A stretch of DNA of 64,000 nucleotides. It comes from Heterohyrax brucei (taxonomy: Eukaryota; Chordata; Mammalia; Hyracoidea; Procaviidae). Position numbers and translations under genes: made by a program. The notes under the pieces were generated by a model. It was not told the origin of the DNA, searched no databases, and saw only the letters and a program-made list of their open reading frames with translations. The first letter of the stretch is position 1. Each line of letters opens with the position of its first letter. The stretch covers positions 43,016,501 to 43,080,500 of the forward strand of contig CM053164.1 in NCBI GenBank assembly GCA_028571685.1, written 5' to 3'. Positions 34,788-46,249 of this stretch are shown one piece after another.

Positions 34788-35619
34788 GCCGGGCACATGT
34801 TTCCGTGTTTGTCATCTTATCTTAATTACGAAAATTTTAGAAGGTGCTTTAGACGTCTTTCTATTACTCAGACCTCAAAAGCATCTTATGTGACTATTTT
34901 AAGGGCAGGGCAGCTGATCTCTAAAAATTGTTTCTGAATTTTCCATGTATAAGACGTCAGAACTAGGAAATACAAATTGTATAACTTAACATTCAAGGAA
35001 GTCTAGTCAGGGTAAATTTTCGCCTATCTGTAATTTATTATAGTGCTACATTGTGTACATTGTAGCGTTAGAATAAGGTCATTACTCGTTCATGTCCCCG
35101 GTGCATTGCATTAAAAGACCATCACCTTTGGCTATTCAATGACAGCTGATTTGGGAGTCTGAGTATTTTTTCCTTGTCCTGAGAGAAGTCACACCACGTT
35201 CGAATTGAAGCACATTTAAATGCTGCGTGAAATGTCGCACGGTCCAAAACAGTATTATGACTGTTATGCAAAAAAGACAAATTCATTTCCTCAGGTGTCA
35301 TTCTAAGATTGTGACAGTTGTTGAATTGGAATGCCTTGTCACCTTTCATATGGTTTGGCTCCTGAAGCAGATTTGTTGTTCTGTTAGCATCTGACTAGTG
35401 AATCACCGAGCCCAGCTTCAGCAGTAATCTGCTTTATTTCTCGTTGTGAAATAGCCATCAGTTTGGAGTCATGACTGTATGGCTCTTCGGATTTTACAAG
35501 ATTTACACTTCAAAAATAAATAAATAAATAAAACCAAACAACAATAACACAAATTCATCTTGATGTTTTTTCTCTTTGGTAATCAAAGTTATAACTGTGT
35601 GAGAGGAGGATGGGTGTGA

Positions 35620-35770
35620 TGGACTTTGAGACAGATCTGGGTTTGAATTTAGATGTGCTTGCTAGAAGTGTGACCTTGAACAAGTTAATCTTGCTGTGCT
35701 TCACTTTTTTCCCTTTTTAATCTGCAGAATGGGAACTATTAATCAGGCGAAAGAGTTGTGTTGGGGGAAT
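35620..35770 (+). repeat. MIR fragment
   Basis: 'agacagatctgggtttgaat', 'tgaccttgaacaagttaatc' and 'ctgcagaatgggaactatta' are MIR core order. Confidence 0.75.
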
Positions 35771-36116
35771 GTAAATGAAATTACAGATAGGAGGTGAATG
35801 GTATTGTGCTTTATACTGAGAAGTTGCTAGAATGTGTTGGTTCTTTTTTTTTTTTTTTAGCAGAATTGATAGGTAAAATAATAACAGGTTTTGTGGGAAA
35901 AAAGTGGAAGAATAATTTTGTAATGTGAGATACTTTGCTTTTTTTCCTGAGATGAATTTTCCTTGTTTTATATGTGATTTAGACTAAGTATCCCTCCATG
36001 AACTGTGACATCAGTGGATAGAAATAAAAGTAAAAATGCTGCAGAATAAAAAAAAAATTTAGGCACAAATGACTAAAACTTTTGAAAGATAAATTATAGT
36101 TTCCCCTATTATGTAA

Positions 36117-36301
36117 GAGGTCCTGGTGGTGCAGTGGTTCAGCAACTCACTGAAAGGTCTGCTTTTGGAAACCATCAGCCACAGCTTGGGAAAAAGATAC
36201 GGCAGTCTACTTCCATAAAGATCACCGACTTGGAACCGTGTGGGGTGGTTCTACTCTGCCCTGTATGATCTCTATGAGTCAGAATTGACTGAATGGCACC
36301 T
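36117..36301 (+). repeat. AfroSINE long subtype
   Basis: 'ggtcctggtggtgcagtggt' head to 'gactgaatggcacctatgtt' tail. The tail 'ggcacct' resembles the RTE 3' end rather than the common 'ggcagtggg' SINE tail. Confidence 0.85.
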
Positions 36302-37798
36302 ATGTTATCAAAAGTGGAAATTATAATACCTATCTTAAAACTCAGGGTTGTGAATGCTTATCAACTGTAATAATGTATATGGATGTTTGTTAAAAGTGTA
36401 CATGATTTTTCTGATTGGTAGTCCCGTGCACTAGGTTTTTATCTTACTTTGTTCTGACATATTGGGATGATGGAGGAACAAGGCCCTTGGTTAAGTGGTT
36501 GGAAGAAGTGTCTGTGACTAGGTAACTGAAGTATAAAATTTTACCACCCCTAAGAGTACTTCTGAGTGTCACCAATGTATAAAGTCAGTGTTTCATTCTT
36601 CCTCTTTGAAAGATTACTGCAGGTTTTCCCATTATTGCTGCCTGAAATGATAAAATAGATACTTGTTTTCAACATTTCTTATAACAGGGATCTGTAAATT
36701 ATCATGTGGCTTGATATAAGGAAACTAAAACCAAAACATAATTTACTTGTAATTGTAACTTGCTGGAAATTAGTTTGTTTTTGATGTAGGATTATCTTTC
36801 ACATTAAGGAAGAACATGATCATTTAAACTGACTTATTCACCTCTGAAAATAGAGGCTTTCAGGTTTCATTTAGGGACCTATTAAGAGGAATTCATATAC
36901 TTTCTCCTCAGCCTCATGAACTTCTAAGTAGTTTATATGTGATTTATTGATTCTACTTTTGCCTTTTCAAGCATATGAATTTATTATTGCCTTAAAGTCA
37001 AAGACTAATTAATGTAAGATCCACATTTGCCTGTGTTGTATCATAGCATCTGGATAGGTGTACATTTTCATGATTTGATAAGTAGATTTTTGCTACATTT
37101 ATTCTTTGTATGTACTGTACCCTACCAGATTTTTCTTGAGAGCATTTTATCTTCTGGATCTAAGCATTTCTCAAAATTCTTTCCACTTGTTTATTTATGT
37201 TTACTAAGTTCATAGCATGTGCCACATTTATTAAATATTAGGGATTCATGACATACCTTCTGCAGGGGAGAGAATCACAGAAGCAGGTAATTATAATATA
37301 GTATGAAGGGACAGTTGTTAAGAGAGGAATATCAGAAGCAAATAAATTCTGGTAAGTAATAACCAGAAGGAGGATATGCTTATTTTGGTTTTACATAATA
37401 TTAGCAACTGAGTTCTTACTCTTCGTGAAGACGCCGAGGGAGGGATTCCTGATCCAGTGGTTTGTGTGCTTTTTGTGCTAGGAGGAGAAGGTTGTTAGCT
37501 AAATTAAATAGACCTTACCAGTTTTAAGATGAGAGAAGGAGAGCTTTAAGTAGAATGTGACAGTGTAGAAACTGGAATTGGAAAGGAGTGGAATTGTATT
37601 TCATGGTTTTCCTCTGTTCCTCAAAAGCACTCATGTAATCTGTCCTAAGCAACTGGGGGATCACTGAAAGGGACTTCTATAAAAAGAAGTATGTATTCTT
37701 GCAAGACAGACTTCTGTATGCTGTGCCAGTTTTCAGGAAGCTTGTTAAATCTAGATCCTTTGGATACTGTGGTCACCATTCTTTACTTCTACTTTCAG
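36302..37798. other. Unassigned intronic sequence before BABAM2 exon 2
   Basis: No repeat recognised with confidence; AT-rich with short frames only. The last 20 bases form the splice acceptor region. Confidence 0.4.
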
Positions 37799-37822
37799 TG
37801 GTGATTTGCAAGTCAAGTTAAA
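37799..37822 (+). other. BABAM2: BABAM2 5' UTR part of exon 2
   Basis: The AG at 37797-37798 is followed by 24 bases and then the start codon. The bases around the ATG ('aaaatgtcc') are a moderate Kozak context with A at -3. Confidence 0.8.
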
Positions 37823-37950
37823 ATGTCCCCAGAAGTGACCTTGAACCGAATTTCTCCACTGCTCTCCCCATTCATATCTAGCATGGTCCGAAATGGAAAA
37901 GTGGGACTGGATGCTACAAACTGTTTGAGGATAACGGACTTGAAATCTGG
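37823..37950 (+). CDS. BABAM2: BABAM2 (BRE/BRCC45) first coding exon
   Basis: BABAM2 is a scaffold subunit of the BRCA1-A complex (with RAP80, Abraxas, BRCC36, MERIT40) and of the cytoplasmic BRISC complex, which cut Lys63-linked ubiquitin; it also binds death receptors. The protein is about 383 residues with ubiquitin E2-variant-like folds. The exon encodes 42 residues plus two bases: '[20 protein letters not shown]' then '[20 protein letters not shown]' and 'KS'. This matches the very conserved BABAM2 N-terminus as I know it, with small changes such as Leu13 and Met21. The donor is CTGG|gtatgt at 37951. The split glycine codon (GG-) fits the GC that opens the next exon in other mammals. That exon is beyond the window. 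Confidence 0.95.
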
Positions 37951-38058
37951 GTATGTACTGGAACCAATTCAATATCTTCCTAGTAATAAGGCTTTCTCGT
38001 TCGACACATGCAACAGAAATTCGTTAAGTCATCATCTTATTATTTGTTGGTTCGCTTA

Positions 38059-38315
38059 ATTTTGTCCAGTTCTTGGGATTTTATATTTCAAGGTATTTTG
38101 TTTGTGTTGTAGACCATCGCTATGACTGGAATGTTGGTGCCTTTTTTGGCAATCTAATTATTAAAATTGTGCTATGTGATTTTTAGCTTGTGGCTTTTTC
38201 ATTCATTGGCTTGTTTTGTTGTTATGGCTTTTATCATCCAGTATACACTCTGAGAATTGGTTTTGAGATTCTGAATCACTGATAGTGTCTCCTAATATGA
38301 AAATTGTAATGATAT
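38059..38315. other. Unassigned intronic sequence
   Basis: Nothing recognised. Confidence 0.4.
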
Positions 38316-38502
38316 TGTTGTCGGTTGCCATCACATGGATTCTCACCCAGGGTGACCTCATGGCTCCATAGGGTTTTCAAGGCTGTGAACTTTTGGAAGC
38401 AGATCGCAGACCTGTCTTCCAAGGTGCCTTTGGGTAAGTTTGACTACCAGCGTTTCAGCTAGTGGTTGAGCGCTAAGCCATTTGTGCCACCCAGGGGCTC
38501 CT
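38316..38502 (-). repeat. AfroSINE long subtype, inverted
   Basis: 'tcggttgccatcacatggat', 'catagggttttcaaggctgt', 'gcagacctgtcttccaaggt' and 'cacccaggggctcct' in tail-to-head order. Confidence 0.85.
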
Positions 38503-38597
38503 GAAGATTATGACGGGTAGATGGAACAAGTTCTTCCTCACGACGCAGTGAACACAGCTGGGTCTGAAGCCTGGAAATTTAACAGTGGCAGACATAC

Positions 38598-38790
38598 AGA
38601 AAACTCACTGCTGTCCGACTTGTGGCGACCCTGTAACCTAGGGTACAACTGCTCTATGGGGTTTCCAAGGCTGTAAATCTTTACAGAAGAAGATTGTTAA
38701 TATTTTTTCCTGCAAAGCAGCTGGTGGGTTCGAACTGCCAGCTTTCCTTTTACTAGCTGAATGGTTTAACCATTGTGACACCAGGGTTAC
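38598..38790 (-). repeat. AfroSINE long subtype, inverted
   Basis: 'actcactgctgtccgacttg' to 'accattgtgacaccagggtt', with the 'gcagctggtgggttcgaact' block intact. Confidence 0.85.
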
Positions 38791-38912
38791 AAAAATGCTA
38801 TAGACTCTAATATTGTTACAGTACTGTTAATTGATCTACAGACTTTATTTGAATTTTGCCAATTTTCCACTAGTGGCCTTTTTCTGGTCTAGGATCCAAT
38901 CTAGAACTATTT

Positions 38913-38940
38913 TTTGCTGTGGAGTTGATTCTGACTCATG
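38913..38940 (-). repeat. SINE-tail micro-insertion abutting an RTE tail, inverted
   Basis: 'tttgctgtggagttgattct' then 'gactcatg': tail and hairpin only. The next base begins the RTE 3' end. Confidence 0.6.
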
Positions 38941-39232
38941 TTGTGGGTGGGTGCCATCAAGTCAGTCCTAACTCCTAGCCACCCTGGGGACAACACTGCT
39001 TGGTCCTGTGCCATGCCCATGGTTGTTTTTATGCGTAACTCCATTATCACAGCCACTGTGTCAGTCTATCTCGGTGAGGGTCCGCTAAGTCTCTGCTTTA
39101 CCAATCTGATGTCCTCCTCCAGGGATTGATTCCTCCTGACAACATGTCCAAAGAATGTAAGACACTTTTTCACCTTCCTTGTTTCTAAGGAGCACTCTGG
39201 TTGCACTCCTTCCAGGACAGATCTCTGGTAGT
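38941..39232 (-). mobile_element. RTE 3' end, inverted, 5'-truncated
   Basis: 'gggtgccatcaagtcagtcc' tail, then 'catgcccatggttgttttta', 'attgattcctcctgacaaca' and 'aaggagcactctggttgcac'. Confidence 0.85.
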
Positions 39233-39401
39233 GTTCTGCTGCTTTTCAGAAGATTTTCACTGGCTAATTTTTTTTCAAAAGTAGACTGCTGTGTCCTTCT
39301 TCCTAGTCTGTCTTAGTCTGGAAGCTCAGTTAAAACCTGTCTGCCATAGGTGACCCTGCTGGTGCCTGAATATTGGTGGCATATCTTCTAGTATGCAAGC
39401 T
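39233..39401. other. Unassigned spacer
   Basis: Possibly more RTE at the left edge; otherwise nothing recognised. Confidence 0.3.
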
Positions 39402-39594
39402 CCCCAGACAAGTGGGGCTCTGACTCATAGCAACCGTATATAACAGAGTAGAACTTCCCATAGGGTTTCCTAGGGTGTAATCTTTGTGGGAGCAGATTGC
39501 TAGGTCTATCTTATGGTTTGGCTGTGTGAGTTTGAAGTGGCAACCTTTTGGTTCAAAGCTGAGTGCTTAACCACCATACCCCCAGGGCTCCTTC
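39402..39594 (-). repeat. AfroSINE long subtype, inverted
   Basis: 'gctctgactcatagcaaccg', 'cccatagggtttcctagggt', 'gctgagtgcttaaccaccat' in tail-to-head order. Confidence 0.85.
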
Positions 39595-39641
39595 CAGTCT
39601 ATAATACCATGTTCTATTTAGTTTTCATGGTTCCTGTGTTG

Positions 39642-39872
39642 TTCTTAGTTGCTGTTGAGTGAGTTCTAACTCATGACAACTCCATATGTAGTGTAGAACT
39701 GCTCCATAGATTTTTTTTTTTAAGGCCGTGAGCTTTTGGAAATAGATTGCCAGGCATGTCTTCCAGGCTTCTCTTTTACTGGCTTGTATATCAGTAGATG
39801 CCTCTGGGTGGGTTTGAACCACCAACTTTTTTGTTAGTAGGTGAGTGCTTACCTGTTTGCATCACCCAGGAA
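39642..39872 (-). repeat. AfroSINE long subtype, inverted, with internal gain
   Basis: 'ttgctgttgagtgagttcta' to 'ttgcatcacccaggaatag'. It is about 230 bp, longer than its neighbours, because of extra sequence around 39780-39800 and a T run at 39711-39722. Confidence 0.75.
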
Positions 39873-40229
39873 TAGTCATGTCTCTTTGGCTCCTCAATAT
39901 GTGACAGTTCTTCAGTCTGTCTCTTTCATGACCTTGAGACTTGTAAAACCACTTGCAGGGTCAGTTATTTTTAAAAATATCCCTCAATATGGGTTTGTCT
40001 GCTATTTTTTGCTGATGAGAGTGAGATTAAGTAAATTACTTTTTTCCCCAAGAATCCCACAGAAGTGATGTACCATACAGTGCCTCATACCAGAAATACA
40101 TGGTGTTGATGTCTTCTTATTGATGTTGTAATTTTGCTCACTTGGTTAAGGTTGGTCCTGCCAGGTTTCTTCAATGCAAAGTTCACTGATTTGGGAAGTC
40201 CAGACTGAATGAGCCTATGTGTGGTCTCA
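39873..40229. other. Unassigned intronic sequence
   Basis: Nothing recognised. Confidence 0.4.
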
Positions 40230-40663
40230 TTTCCACCCTTCAAAGCAATTTTGGAGCTCTTTTTCTGGAGTGACCATTAGAGCTGTTGTCATACTACCCT
40301 TGCTGTCCTGAAGGTCATCAAAATATATTCCTTTCAATATTTCCTTTATAATCTGGTAAAGAAAAAAGTCTTTGGGGGCCAGATCAGGTGAATAGGGAGG
40401 GTCTTCCAATACAGTCATTTGTTTACTGAATAAAAACTCCTTCACAGTCAGCTATACAATTAAGTCTGCAGACTTGCCACTGTGGCACTGTGCACAATGG
40501 CCATTCCAGAAAGAGTTCCAACCAGGTGCTGGCATTGGTAGGTAGCTTGCCATGGGGAGTACTTCAAAAGTCACCTTAGTGATAATCAGCAACGAGGTAT
40601 GTAGAACCTGGAACAATTAAGTTTGCGGACTTAATTGTCAGACCTCGTATACTAAAAATGACT
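40230..40663 (-). mobile_element. Rearranged mariner-family DNA transposon (copy 2), inverted, 3' end lost
   Basis: Its intact end is at about 40661 ('cttaattgtcagacctcgta' on the plus strand, followed by TA). Read on the minus strand it has the same order as copy 1: TIR, ~165 bp matching the inverted 3' end, an internal TIR-like block ('tctgcagacttaattgtata'), then the transposase C-terminal frame (40227-40445, 'DPPYSPDLAPKDFFLYQIIK', 'GIYFDDLQDSKGS', ending 'NCFEGWK'). Identity to mariner stops soon after this, near 40230, so the far TIR is missing. Confidence 0.82.
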
Positions 40664-41020
40664 GACTTATATTCCTTATAAAGGTGAATTTTGTGGACTG
40701 TATATTATATGTAAGTAAAGCTGTTATAAAAAAAATCTTGTGAACAAGGTATGTTTACTGGGCTGAATGGATAAGATAGAGAAGTGGGCTGTTCGTCTTT
40801 AGTATGTTACAAAATTTCTTCTCTGTGGTTTTGAAGATTTGTCAGGGGATGGCCAAAAGGTTGGTGACTGGTTTATGTTAAGAACACATAAATCTGAACT
40901 TCTTACTCCTTTTATTGGTGTTGGATTCACCAACATAAAGTCTTGTTGCTTTCTTTTCTTCATATTTCCTTTGGGATGCTTCCAAATTCCTAAAATGTAG
41001 CTGAGTATTTACATGCAAAT
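40664..41020. other. Unassigned intronic sequence
   Basis: Nothing recognised; the minus-strand 93-codon frame here has no known domain. Confidence 0.4.
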
Positions 41021-41069
41021 AGTGGATGAGTCGGATCCGACTCGACGGCACTTGGCCTTGGCAGTGGAT
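41021..41069 (+). repeat. SINE-tail micro-insertion with 7-bp direct repeats
   Basis: 35 bp at 41028-41062 starting exactly at the perfect palindrome 'gagtcggatccgactc' (41028-41043) and ending 'gacggcacttggccttggc'. It is flanked by 'agtggat' at 41021-41027 and 41063-41069. The cleanest example in the window. Confidence 0.82.
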
Positions 41070-41287
41070 ATGTTGATACATTTGAAATGAATCCACTACT
41101 TCTGGCCCAGTCTGGACTGGCTGTGTCTGGAAAGTATTTGAAATGCTCTTTAGTGACATTTAGTATTCATGGAATTTAATTTCTTTAGCTTAAGAAAAAA
41201 GAAATAAAAATACCTATTGTTACAGTTTAAATTGTGTGTCCCACACAAAATAGTGTTGTAAATCCTAGCCTCTCTGTGCTGTAGTAA

Positions 41288-41482
41288 TGAGCCTTGGTGG
41301 TACAGTGGTTAAGTGCTCAACGGCTAAGTGAAAGGTTTGCAGTTTGAACCCACCAGCTGCTCCATGGGAGAAAAATGTGACAGTCTGCTTCTGTGAAGTT
41401 TTACAGCCTCAGAAATGCTGTGGGGTAGTTCTCTGCCCTCTAGGGTTGGTATGAGTTAAACAGCAAAGGGGTTGATTTTTTT
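41288..41482 (+). repeat. AfroSINE long subtype inside the LTR
   Basis: 'gccttggtggtacagtggtt' head, 'acccaccagctgctccatgg', 'gtgacagtctgcttctgtga', decayed tail. Confidence 0.85.
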
Positions 41483-41762
41483 AAAATTGTGGTTATGCCT
41501 GTGTTTGTAATCCCATTTGGGGGTGGATTATCTTTGTTGTGGTAATAAGGCAGGATCAGTGTAGGGTGTGTTTTTAGTCAGTCTCTTTTGAGATGTAAAA
41601 GAAATTAAACAAGCAAGTGGGAGAAGCAGAGATGGAGTAAAAGAGATCCCAAGCCATATGAAGAATGCACAATAGTAGTAGCTCGGAAGATACAAAGACT
41701 TTCCTCCAGGGCTGACAAAAAGCCTTCACCTAGAGCAAGCACTGTAAATTCAGACTTCTAGA

Positions 41763-43001
41763 TTTTTAGTCCGATGTATCTTGGCTGAAAGCAGAGAATA
41801 CCAGAAAGATGTTTATACATGTTTTGTTGACTGTGCAGAGGCCTTCTACATGTGGATCATAACAAATTATGGACAATATTGAGAATTCTAGAACATTTAA
41901 TTATGCTTCTGCAGAACCTCTGTACAGATCACGAGGTAGTTGTTTGAACAGAACAAGGAGACATTGCATGCTTTAAAATCAGGAAAGCTGTGTGTCAGGT
42001 TGGATACCTTACCCGCACTTCTTCAGTCTGTATGCTAAGCAGGTAGTCTCAGAGCTGGACTATAGGAAGAAAAGTGTGCAGATGCTACCGCTTCGCTTGC
42101 TGAGAGGACTTAAAACCCTTTCTAATGAAGATCAAAGACTACAGCCTTCAGTATAGATTCTGTTTCAAACATAAAACCAAAACCAAACCCATTGATGTCG
42201 AGTTGATTCCAGCTCATAGTGACCCTATAGAACAGAGTAGAACTGTCCCATAGAGTTTCCAAGGAGCACCTGGTGGATTTTAACTGCTGACCTCATGGTT
42301 AGCAGTTGTAGCACTTAACCACCTACCCACCAGGGTTTCCAACAAAAGTCTTCACAAATGGACCAATAAACAGCATCATGATAAACAGGGAAAATATTTT
42401 AAGTTGTCAAGGGTTTCATTTTATTTGGATCTACAATCAATGTCCATGGAAGTAGCAGCCAAGAAATGAAATGATGTATTGGGCAGACCTGTTGCCAAAA
42501 AACTCTTGGAAGTGTTAAAAAGCAAAGGTGTCATTTTGAGGAGTAAGGTGCTCCTGACCAAAGCCATATGATATTTCAGTCACGAGTGTGAAAGCTGGAA
42601 GAATAAGGATGACTGATGAAGAATTGATGCCTTCGAATTATGCCTTTGACAAGGAATATTGAATATACTATGGACTCCCAGGAGAAAGAACAAGTCTGTC
42701 TTGGAAGAACTATAGCAGGAGTGCTCTTTGGAAGCAAGGATGGTGATGGTTTATCTCACCTGATTTAGTCATGTTGTCAGGAGGGGGCAGTCCATTGAAA
42801 AGGACATCAGCTTTGGTAAATTAGAGGGTCAGTGAAAAACTGGAAGACCCTGGGTGAGATAGATTAGCATAATGACTAAAACGGTGGGCGCAAACATGGT
42901 GATGATGTGAGGATAGTGCAAAATGGAGTAGTGTTCTATTCTGTTGTGCGTAGGTCCACGTGAGTTGGAACCAATTTGATGGCACCTAACAGCAACAGCA
43001 G
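41763..43001 (+). mobile_element. RTE LINE inside the LTR, with a nested SINE
   Basis: Plus-strand RTE from just before the RT region ('ttggctgaaagcagagaata') to the tail 'tttgatggcacctaacagca'. Recognisable protein-coding blocks are heavily broken, and the stretch that should hold the catalytic YADD region (about 42060-42130) is shortened, going from 'gcaggtagtctcagagctgg' to 'actacagccttcagtataga' with a deletion. A SINE interrupts it at 42175-42341. Order of events: LTR, then RTE, then SINE. Confidence 0.82.
42175..42341 (-). repeat. AfroSINE inside the RTE, inverted
   Basis: 'aaaccaaaaccaaacccatt' tail, 'gtcgagttgattccagctca' hairpin, 'ccaaggagcacctggtggat', head 'cccaccagggtttcc'. Well preserved. 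Confidence 0.9.
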
Positions 43002-43090
43002 CCTCCTAAATTGTGAGAAAATAAATTTCTGTTTGCTAAAGCCACCTACTTGTGGTATTTCTGTTATGTCCGCTCTAGATAACCAAGATA

Positions 43091-45352
43091 TTTACATTAA
43101 CAAAGTTGGTACTTATAAAATGATGCAAAAAGCCTTATTAATCAGAGCATTATTGATGCAATTTACATAGCATTTGTCTGAAAGATTTTTGAAAGTTCTT
43201 TAAAAAGCATGTGAAATTCTTTCTTCAATCCTTCTATCAGCCAAAGTGTGAATTCCTCCAGATTCTGTAGCAAACTATTGTCAGTTTAGGAAAAGAATAA
43301 TTTCTTTTTGATCTGTCACTTTTGTCATTTCTTTTTAGATCAGCAACACTCAGTTACGAGACTTGGGATCCACATTTATAATTTCTGTTAACACAAGGGG
43401 CATAGGACCCCATAGGACACCATGTATGAGAAAGGTATAAAATGAGAAGACTGGTTTTTAGAGGTCAGAGGAACCAGTCTTATTACTGTAGCTATTTTTC
43501 CATTGAGAAATGAGGTCTAAATATATTTGGATCCAGTTTGTGGTGGGAGCAGATGGGCAGGAATTTATTGAAAGCAAGATTTGTTTTCCTCTGTAACAGT
43601 TTATTTTTGTTTCTCTTTTGGTACCTAGATCACTTTGCCTTATTTAAGACTGTGTATGTTTCCAAATTTCATTGCTAGGTCATTGGTCTCCTCAAGACAA
43701 ATTTTGTTTAATTTATCTTTATGTTTCCTTAAGATGTATGCAGTGCACTGTTTATTCATAAATTTTTAGTGAAGACTGTTGGGAAAAGAGTGAAGACTAG
43801 GCACTGTTCTCATGGCATCATCAGCAGGTGTTTATTATGACAGAATAAATGTGACAGAGATGAGTAGAACAGCACATAGCCTCGTCAGCCAAGGTTCCCT
43901 GAATTAGGCTGCCATACTGGGGTGATATCAGAATGCATCCAAGCATGCCTCACTTTGTGTTTTGGGAGGAGTCTTATGTCTCTTTTTCCTGTCATTAAAC
44001 ACTTACAAGCCATGTCTGATTACCAGATAGCAGTACATACAGAGAACAGGAAGGGGTGACAACCGGGGTAAACAGGAGTATTAAAAGTGGGAGACCTCTA
44101 CAGGCAGTCGATATCATTTATTGCCCCTTTTAATGGTGAGTGACCATCTCTGGATAGCTATTCTAGAGTCTGCGGGCATACAGGAATTGTTCTCCTCTGT
44201 TTATCCTGTTAAGATAGCTGGATAGAGTTCCAGGTTTCTTCAGAGGGCAGTCATCTTCCCCTAATGTGTGTACTTCACGTTATGTCCATTAACAGCTATT
44301 ATGTCCATTAGCAGCTGGGGAGACTGTGAGGAGGCAGTTATAATATAGCATACTAGTGAACCCAGCAGTCTAGTATGGTATTTTTCACATTTAGTGTAGT
44401 AAGTAGGGATTGAATGGGTGAATGGATTAGATTCTTTTCTCTAGAGAGGTTGCCTGGCTTGGACCTCATCGTAGTGGGACTTGTTGCTTGGGAAGGATAT
44501 TATCTGGTCTGGCAGTTAATTGCCTATAACCAGTTACTCATAATCTTTTTTAATGATGTTCTATGATATGTGAGTGGCCATTTTAAAAATTACAATAAAG
44601 TGTACTACAGCACTGGGTTTACTCTTCTAGGTAAAAACATGTATTAAGAGCTAGAGGGCAAGATTTAGTAATTTTTTTTGGCAATTATGAGCTAATTGAA
44701 TGTTTATTAGCATCCATGTTGTGAGTGAATTCAGTCACAAGGATGTGTTCTTTGAAAGGGGCCATGTTTTTTGTTTTTTTTTAGTGACGTTTTAAATCTT
44801 GAAGATGTCTAACTATATACTTAGAATTTTGGGATGGTACCTGGCAAATGTAACAGACAAAGCAGAGAGGTTGCACTGCAACCTATGGCAGCTGAATCTT
44901 AATAATTCTTTTTGGTATCTTGCAGTGATTGAGCTGTGCATGACGGTGCTTGGGACATCTACTGTGACATTGATCCACCTAAAATTACTTGTTCTATTTC
45001 TTTGTCCGTGTTCTGGATTTCATTATTTAGTTAAAAATACTCAGTGTAGGTATTTGATGATCAAATAGAGCAGTTTTGAAAGGTTGCTGTTGGAAGTGTT
45101 GAAGAATGATCTTTTGGCTGCAATGAAGAGTCTCTTGAGCTGACAGACTGAACCTTTCCTTGTTAGCTTTGTGTCTGGAGGGCAGCTGCTGCCCTGGAAG
45201 GAAACAGTTTAATTTTGAAGACAGGCGGGTTTTAAGAATTTAGTTGTTCGCTTGGCTTTTCCATTTCAATTTTTCCCTCCATATCTTTCTCAGATCTCAT
45301 TTGCTATTTTCCTTGCATATGTCTTTATATTTTATGTATTCATTATATATAA
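43091..45352. other. Intronic, mostly unassigned; possible old LTR at about 43780-44530
   Basis: No exon recognised. About 43780-44530 has balanced composition and an inverted-LTR look but I cannot name it. It contains a 20-bp imperfect tandem duplication at about 44278-44317 ('ttatgtccattaacagcta' then 'ttatgtccattagcagctg'). The rest is unassigned. Confidence 0.35.
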
Positions 45353-45542
45353 GTGGAAGGACACCTGGTGGAACAGTGGTCAAGTGATTGGCTGCTAGTC
45401 AAAAGGTTAGTCTTCCAAGCTACCAGCAGCTGCATGCTGGCAATCTGCTTCCGTAAAGATTATATCCAAGAAAACCCTATGGGGCAGTTCTTTGTCACAT
45501 GGGGTCACTGTGAGTTGCAATCAGCTCTTTGGCATCCAGCAA
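45353..45542 (+). repeat. AfroSINE long subtype
   Basis: 'ggacacctggtggaacagtg', 'gcaatctgcttccgtaaaga' and 'cctatggggcagttctttgt'. Diverged. Confidence 0.8.
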
Positions 45543-45551
45543 TACACATAA

Positions 45552-45650
45552 GTGGAGTCCATTGGTGGTAGAAATGGTTAATGCACTTGGCTGTTAACCA
45601 AAGGATTGGCAGTTCCAGTTCACCTAGAGGCACCTCAGAATACAGATCTG
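45552..45650 (+). repeat. AfroSINE head-half fragment
   Basis: 'ggagtccattggtggtagaa' and 'ctgttaaccaaaggattggc'. Only the tRNA-like head and part of the body; the 3' half is missing. Confidence 0.65.
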
Positions 45651-45749
45651 GTGAAGGGGAGGCGTATGAGCCACAGTTTTACTTTGGCACACGTGGGGTC
45701 AATGTTTACAAAGTTTGTACAAATAATATCATATTGTATCTGTTTGTCA

Positions 45750-46249
45750 TGGATCAGATTATATTCCCCCCAAAACATGTGTAGCCATTTGGCTAGGCTG
45801 TGATTCCTGGTATTGTGTGATATTGATCTTTGCTGTAAACCTTGCTGTAATGATGTTAATGAGATAAGCTGGGCAGCAGTTGTGTTAGTTGGGCAGGGTT
45901 CAGTGTGTAAAACTGTAGTGTGCCTTGAGGCAGTCTCTTGGGATGTAAAGGAAAGAGAAAGAGAAGCAAGCAGAAAGTTATGGACTTCATACCAAGGAAG
46001 AGTGCCAGGAGCAGAGAGCAGCATCTTTTGGAAAGGACTGGGGGGACTCTGAGCCTCAGAAGCCCCCAGTCCATGGGAAGGCTGAAGATAAGGACCTTCC
46101 TCCAGAGCCAACAGAGAAAGCCTTCCTCAAGAGCTGGTGCCCTGAATTTGGACTTTCAGTCTACTGGACTGCTACAGAATAAGATGTCTCTTTGTTAAAG
46201 CCATCCATGTGTGGTACCCCTGTTATAGCAGCACTAGATGACTAAAACA
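45750..46249 (+). mobile_element. MaLR-like solo LTR
   Basis: 500 bp, TG start ('tggatcagattatattcccc') and 'tagatgactaaaaca' end. Same block order as the copy at 24700, with an AATAAG in place of AATAAA ('acagaataagatgtctcttt'). Overlapping frames of 80-158 codons on both strands here are by-products of the LTR. Confidence 0.78.

Larger units (their letters stand above)
34234..37798 (+). other. BABAM2: BABAM2 intron 1
   Basis: From the inferred exon 1 donor to the acceptor at 37797-37798, with a polypyrimidine stretch 'cattctttacttctactttc' before the AG. It is unusually repeat-poor for this window: a CRE-like cluster near the start, a MIR, a (TAAA) run near 35514-35530 and one SINE. The remainder shows nothing I can assign. 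Confidence 0.7.
41218..43090 (+). mobile_element. MaLR-like LTR split by a SINE and an RTE
   Basis: LTR parts: 41218-41287 ('tgttacagtttaaattgtgt'), 41483-41762 ('tttgagatgtaaaagaaatt', 'ctttcctccagggctgacaa') and about 43002-43090 ('gagaaaataaatttctgttt', 'acttgtggtatttctgttat'). Same family as 22265, 24700 and 45750. Parts align end to end once the two insertions are removed. Confidence 0.75.

Noticed and set aside
45635..46111. 158-codon minus-strand frame
   Set aside because: Lies antisense within a solo LTR. Similar frames appear at other copies by shared sequence, not selection.
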